Shown here: positions 5,291 to 8,457 of the stretch, one piece after another
Position numbering within the stretch: the stretch's first letter is position 1
Layout: every line of letters begins with the position of its first letter
DNA from: an uncultured Oscillospiraceae bacterium
Lineage (GTDB): Bacteria > Bacillota > Clostridia > Oscillospirales > Acutalibacteraceae
DNA: 8,457 nucleotides
NCBI GenBank assembly: GCA_900554525.1
Contig: USHL01000051.1
Span: 1 to 8,457, forward strand
Direction of reading: 5' to 3'
Notes under the pieces: model-generated
Databases searched by the model: none
The model's input: only the letters and a program-made list of their open reading frames with translations
What the model was told of the DNA's origin: nothing
Translations under genes and position numbers: made by a program

Positions 5291-6564
5291 TATTCCGCCT
5301 CCTTGGGGAGAAGTTTATACACCGTATGCAGCTTTACGCCCTGCGCGGCCGCCACTACCTCATCACGGGTAACCGCACTGATTTTTTCAGCGATATCTTC
5401 GGGAGTATAAAGCCCGCGGTTATATATCTTGAGCGCATACCACAAGTCGAGCGATACCTGTGAATCATTATAGGTGTTAAGCGAATCTATGATGCTCTTT
5501 TTTGAAGAGTCGAATTCAAAATCGCTGAAGCCGCCCCTTTTGACGATATCAAGCTGATTGAGTATCTCCTTTTCCGCCCTTTCGGCATTTTCGGCCTCTA
5601 CGCCAGATTCAACCGTAATAAGTCCCTTCTGGCGTACCGAGGAGGCTGAGCAGTAATAACAGAGGCTCAGCTTCTCGCGGACATTGGCAAACAGCCGCGA
5701 ATACGGACCGCCGCCGAAAATATCGGTCATCACCATAACCGGCAGGGAAGTATCGTCATCACCATGCATTTCTGAGGAAAAGCCCATAACAAGCTTGCCC
5801 TGCCTGACGTTCATTTTTTCGGTAACATAACGCGTCTCGGCCGCTTTTGTAGACTCGCAGCAACGGCAATCGGTTATACCGCCGCGCGGAACCGAGGCGA
5901 ACCTTTCGGCTATATCCTCAAAAAGACGTGCGGACACAGACGCGCCTATGACCTGTATCCTGACAAAAGCACTGCTCAGCATCTCCCGCCAGGCGTCATA
6001 AAGGGATTCCCCGGTTACAGCCTCTACCTCTTCGACAGTGCCGCATTTAGGGGTGCCGTATGCGCTGCCGCGGTACATCTCCTCAACAAGACGGTTTTTG
6101 GCATAAATGCGCTTTTCCGCCAGCTCGCCCTTTATATGCTCTATCGCCTTGCGCTTTTCACGCGCAAGGTCTTCATCCGCAAAAGCGCCGTTTTCCGCTT
6201 TCGGCTCAAACACAAGGCTGAGAAGCATCTCGCTCGCCTGCTTAACCACCGATTCGCTGTCGAAGGTAAGGCGGTCGTTTATAACCGATATGCGCATACG
6301 CAGCAGCTGGCAGTCGCCGAGCTTTTCGGCGCTCGCTGCAAGCTCTGCACCGTACAGGCGGGCAAGGCGGTAATTAAGCACCGAAAAATCAGGGTATTTT
6401 TCGCCGCAGGTAGTAAGCATAAACGGCAACAGTGCGTATACAGCCGCCGTTTCAGCCTTAAGCGGCAGATAGAAATTAAAAGACACCGAGGTTGTATTGA
6501 ACCGTTCATTCTTAATAAACAGCCCCTCTACACCGCTTGACAATTCATAAAGCTTGGCAGACAT
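5290..6564 (-). CDS. yfmF: Inactive M16 peptidase homologue, YmfF type (partner of YmfH)
   Basis: This 424-residue M16-like protein lacks the HxxEH zinc motif. Where it should be, around residues 45-72, the sequence reads ALLPFMLTTCGEKYPDFSVL and then NYRLARLYGAEL, with no histidine pair. The C-terminal half keeps the M16 substrate-side motif GGGPYSRLF (284-292) and VREKLSLCYY (295-304). M16 enzymes often work as heterodimers of one active and one inactive chain, and the overlap with ymfH fits that. It is the first gene of the minus-strand series. ATG 6564 follows a strong GGAGG, and an extended -10 promoter lies about 30 bases upstream. By homology it is associated with EF-P 5-aminopentanol modification in Bacillus; the precise role here is not known. 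Confidence 0.9.
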   Translation of the reverse strand: MSAKLYELSSGVEGLFIKNERFNTTSVSFNFYLPLKAETAAVYALLPFMLTTCGEKYPDFSVLNYRLARLYGAELAASAEKLGDCQLLRMRISVINDRLTFDSESVVKQASEMLLSLVFEPKAENGAFADEDLAREKRKAIEHIKGELAEKRIYAKNRLVEEMYRGSAYGTPKCGTVEEVEAVTGESLYDAWREMLSSAFVRIQVIGASVSARLFEDIAERFASVPRGGITDCRCCESTKAAETRYVTEKMNVRQGKLVMGFSSEMHGDDDTSLPVMVMTDIFGGGPYSRLFANVREKLSLCYYCSASSVRQKGLITVESGVEAENAERAEKEILNQLDIVKRGGFSDFEFDSSKKSIIDSLNTYNDSQVSLDLWYALKIYNRGLYTPEDIAEKISAVTRDEVVAAAQGVKLHTVYKLLPKEAE

Positions 6565-6595
6565 TTTATTCCTCCGTTTAAAGACGTTGTTTTAT

Positions 6596-6625
6596 ATTAT
6601 AACATATTTTTCCCTGCAATAACAA
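6596..6625 (-). promoter_or_regulatory. Extended -10 promoter for the ymfF-ymfH-lgt series
   Basis: On the minus strand there is a perfect TATAAT (6601-6596) directly preceded by TGT, giving TGnTATAAT. An 18-base spacer separates it from TTGTTA (6625-6620, 4 of 6 to TTGACA). Transcription would start near 6589, with a short leader before GGAGG and the ymfF ATG. Confidence 0.7.
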
Positions 6626-6632
6626 CTGCCGA

Positions 6633-6661
6633 TTGCAAATTTTAAAAAAATATGTTAATAT
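6633..6661 (+). promoter_or_regulatory. Possible promoter for cls
   Basis: TTGCAA (6633-6638) and TAATAT (6656-6661) are 17 bases apart and each matches 4 of 6 consensus bases. The start would fall just before the G-rich ribosome binding site. It is weaker than the divergent ymfF promoter, whose -35 box lies 8 bases away, so the two may compete for polymerase. Confidence 0.35.
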
Positions 6662-6686
6662 ACTTAATATCAGGGGGGGTGAATTT

Positions 6687-8216
6687 ATGTCTGAAGGCAA
6701 GCGCGGCATCAGGATTCAGACCCGAATAATCGTCTCGGTCCTTTTAATCCTGCTCCAGTTCGTTTTCCTTTTCTGGGTTGTCTACAACGCAACCGCAAAA
6801 TCGGTGCTGCTTTATGTGCTGTCGATGGTAGCCGGTATAATAACGGTTATCTATATCCTCAACCGCCGCGGCGACCCGAATCATAAGATAGCCTGGATAA
6901 TATTCATCCTTATCCTGCCGCTTTTCGGCATTTCGGTCTTCCTTTTGTGGGGCGGCAGCAGGGTTATGCCGCATCTCAGAAGAAAAATGCAGTACTGCGA
7001 ATCTCATTATCTCCCATATTTAAAGGACGATACCGATGTGAGGGACAGGCTGCGCTATTATGACATAATCCACTCACGTCAGGCGGACTATCTTTCCCGC
7101 GAATCCGGCTATCCGCTTTACGGTCATTCCTCCACTGAGTATCTTTCTCCCGGTGAGAAATTTTTCCCGCGGCTGCTGGAAGAGCTCGAAAAGGCCGAAA
7201 AATATATATATATCGAATTTTTCATTCTCGCCGAGGGATATATGTGGGACGGGGTGCACAAAATACTTAAAGAAAAGCGGGCGAAAGGGCTTGAAATCAA
7301 AATAATTTTCGACGATTTCGGTTCTATAAAGCGCCAGCATAAGGATTTTATCACGCAGCTGCGTTCAGAGGGGATAAAGGTTTCGGTCTTTAACCCGATA
7401 GTCCCCTCTTTCACGCTGTTTATGAATAACCGCAACCACCGCAAGATAGTTGTGATAGACGGCAAGGTGGCGGTAACCGGCGGCATAAATATCGGCGATG
7501 AATACATCAATTTAGAAGAAAGGTTCGGCTACTGGCTCGACAGCGCCGTTATAATCAAGGGTAATGCCGTCAAGAGCTTTCTTGCAATGTTCTGCTGTAT
7601 GTGGGAATTCACCACCAAAAAACAGATAGACATTAAATCACATTTTGCCGACTGCCCGGCCGATGACGAAGGATTTGTGCTTCCCTACTGCGACGATCCG
7701 CTTAACGAACGCAATCCGGCCGAAGGCATTTATATGCAGATACTCAACACCGCCCAGCGGTATGTGTATATAGCGTCGCCTTATCTGATCATCGACAACA
7801 CTATGATAAGTATACTCAAAATGGCAGTAAAATCGGGTATAGACGTAAGAATAGTCACCCCGCACATACCCGACAAATGGTATGTCCACCCCGTGACCCA
7901 GTATAACTATCTTGAGCTGCTCGAGGCCGGAATCAGAATCTACGAATACACCCCCGGCTTTATACATTCAAAGCTTTTTGTTTCAGATGATAAAATAGCT
8001 ACTGTCGGCACCGTGAATATGGATTACCGCAGCTTTATCTTCCATTTTGAATGCGGCGCGTGGATCTGCGACAACAGCACAGTGCTCGATATACGGAGCC
8101 ACTTTGACGAAATCATTTCCGAATCAAAGGAAATAACTATCGCCGACTGGAAAAAACGGCCGTTCCTTATGAAACTTAAACAAGCGGTGCTGCATATTTT
8201 TGCGCCCTTTATGTAA
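6687..8216 (+). CDS. cls: Cardiolipin synthase, phospholipase D family
   Basis: This membrane enzyme condenses two phosphatidylglycerol molecules to cardiolipin and glycerol. With the chosen ATG at 6687 it has 509 residues, typical for bacterial Cls. Hydrophobic segments at about 14-34, 40-58 and 69-89 form the N-terminal membrane anchor (PLDc_N). Two complete HKD motifs follow: HRKIVVID (H251, K253, D258), followed by GGINIGDEY, and HSKLFVSD (H427, K429, D434), followed by GTVNMDYRSF. ATG 6687 is preferred over an in-frame ATG at 6633 because AGGGGGGGTGA (6672-6682) sits right upstream of it and the extra 18 residues would overlap the likely promoter. Which Cls paralogue it is (ClsA or other) cannot be settled from the window. 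Confidence 0.95.
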   Translation: MSEGKRGIRIQTRIIVSVLLILLQFVFLFWVVYNATAKSVLLYVLSMVAGIITVIYILNRRGDPNHKIAWIIFILILPLFGISVFLLWGGSRVMPHLRRKMQYCESHYLPYLKDDTDVRDRLRYYDIIHSRQADYLSRESGYPLYGHSSTEYLSPGEKFFPRLLEELEKAEKYIYIEFFILAEGYMWDGVHKILKEKRAKGLEIKIIFDDFGSIKRQHKDFITQLRSEGIKVSVFNPIVPSFTLFMNNRNHRKIVVIDGKVAVTGGINIGDEYINLEERFGYWLDSAVIIKGNAVKSFLAMFCCMWEFTTKKQIDIKSHFADCPADDEGFVLPYCDDPLNERNPAEGIYMQILNTAQRYVYIASPYLIIDNTMISILKMAVKSGIDVRIVTPHIPDKWYVHPVTQYNYLELLEAGIRIYEYTPGFIHSKLFVSDDKIATVGTVNMDYRSFIFHFECGAWICDNSTVLDIRSHFDEIISESKEITIADWKKRPFLMKLKQAVLHIFAPFM

Positions 8217-8245
8217 TTGACAAGTGTCGAAAAAGCTGTTATAAT
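8217..8245 (+). promoter_or_regulatory. Near-perfect sigma-A promoter for the small membrane protein gene
   Basis: TTGACA (8217-8222), a 17-base spacer and TATAAT (8240-8245) match the consensus at all 12 positions, and TG at 8237-8238 adds an extended -10. The -35 box begins at the base after the cls stop codon. The start is expected near 8252, giving a leader of about 20 bases containing AAAGGTGG. Confidence 0.85.
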
Positions 8246-8270
8246 AACTTTAATGAAAGGTGGTTGTTTT

Positions 8271-8420
8271 ATGAACGGATTTATGAAATTTCTATTATCC
8301 TTATTCGCTGTATTTACCGCTGTTGTCGGCGCACTTGTGTTGTTTGACAAGCTTTCCAACAAAAACCGCATCAAGGGAGATTATCTTGAATGCGACTGTG
8401 ATGATCCCGAGGAAATGTAA
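8271..8420 (+). CDS. Small single-pass membrane protein, 49 residues, unknown function
   Basis: The start is ATG 8271, with AAAGGTGG (8256-8263) about 7 bases upstream; a TTG at 8217 in the same frame is the -35 box and is not a credible start. The protein has a hydrophobic segment at about residues 5-25 (MKFLLSLFAVFTAVVGALVL), a short basic stretch (DKLSNKNRIKG) and an acidic tail with two cysteines (ECDCDDPEEM). The topology is probably tail-inside by the positive residues after the segment, but this is uncertain. It has its own full-consensus promoter and a terminator 5 bases after the stop, so it is an independent, probably strongly expressed unit. I do not recognise a family. Confidence 0.8.
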   Translation: MNGFMKFLLSLFAVFTAVVGALVLFDKLSNKNRIKGDYLECDCDDPEEM

Positions 8421-8425
8421 CTGTC

Positions 8426-8457
8426 TGCGCGCGCCGTTTCCGGCGTGCGCATTTTTT
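8426..8457 (+). terminator. Intrinsic terminator
   Basis: An 11-pair GC-rich stem (8426-8436 with 8441-8451, one G-U pair), loop TTTC (8437-8440) and at least six T residues to the window edge form a textbook rho-independent terminator. It ends the small membrane protein gene and possibly cls read-through. Confidence 0.92.

Noticed and set aside
6633..6686. Upstream ATG at 6633 as the cls start
   Set aside because: It has no ribosome binding site, would overlap the probable promoter, and adds 18 residues ahead of the normal start; ATG 6687 has a strong G-rich site.
8217..8270. TTG at 8217 as start of the small membrane protein
   Set aside because: This TTG is the -35 box of a perfect promoter and precedes the transcription start; ATG 8271 has a proper binding site.

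Overview
The window looks like a chromosomal segment from a Gram-positive, low-to-mid GC anaerobe of class Clostridia, probably the Ruminococcaceae/Oscillospiraceae. This is inferred, not tested. The grounds are the ymfF-ymfH-lgt gene order, the phospholipase-D type cardiolipin synthase, strong AGGAGG-type ribosome binding sites, sigma-A-like promoters and protein style. No RNA genes of the rRNA or tRNA type and no CRISPR array were seen.

Layout. Positions 1-6564 hold a minus-strand gene series, read from right to left: ymfF (inactive M16 peptidase homologue), ymfH (M16 zinc peptidase, start overlapping the ymfF stop), lgt (prolipoprotein diacylglyceryl transferase), folD (C1-folate enzyme) and a secreted protein that starts at a TTG codon and runs off the left edge. 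The series has a good extended -10 promoter in front of ymfF. Divergently, on the plus strand, lie cls (cardiolipin synthase) and a 49-residue membrane protein with its own near-perfect promoter and a terminator at the right edge.

The series is interrupted between lgt and folD by an IS110-family insertion sequence in the opposite orientation (about 1503-3007, 1505 bp). Its DEDD recombinase is intact. The 237 bases upstream of the recombinase can be folded into a bridge RNA: a 5' hairpin, a target-binding loop and a donor-binding loop. The guides match what bridge recombination requires. The right target guide is perfectly complementary to the DNA just right of the element, the left target guide matches the DNA just left of it, and the donor loop carries segments matching the element's own right and left ends. 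These matches place the ends next to a TC core dinucleotide present on both sides.

Removing the element and one TC reconstructs a site in which lgt reads on for 15 more codons and stops 2 bases before the folD ATG. The insertion therefore seems to have replaced the lgt C-terminus, supplied its stop codon and split a tightly packed lgt-folD pair. A 12-bp perfect inverted repeat with a possible GAAA loop sits next to the insertion point.

Themes: lipoprotein maturation (lgt), membrane lipid synthesis (cls), probable translation-factor modification (the ymfF/ymfH pair, linked to EF-P in Bacillus) and one-carbon metabolism (folD). These are housekeeping genes; the exciting part is the RNA-guided insertion sequence and the readable record of its target choice.
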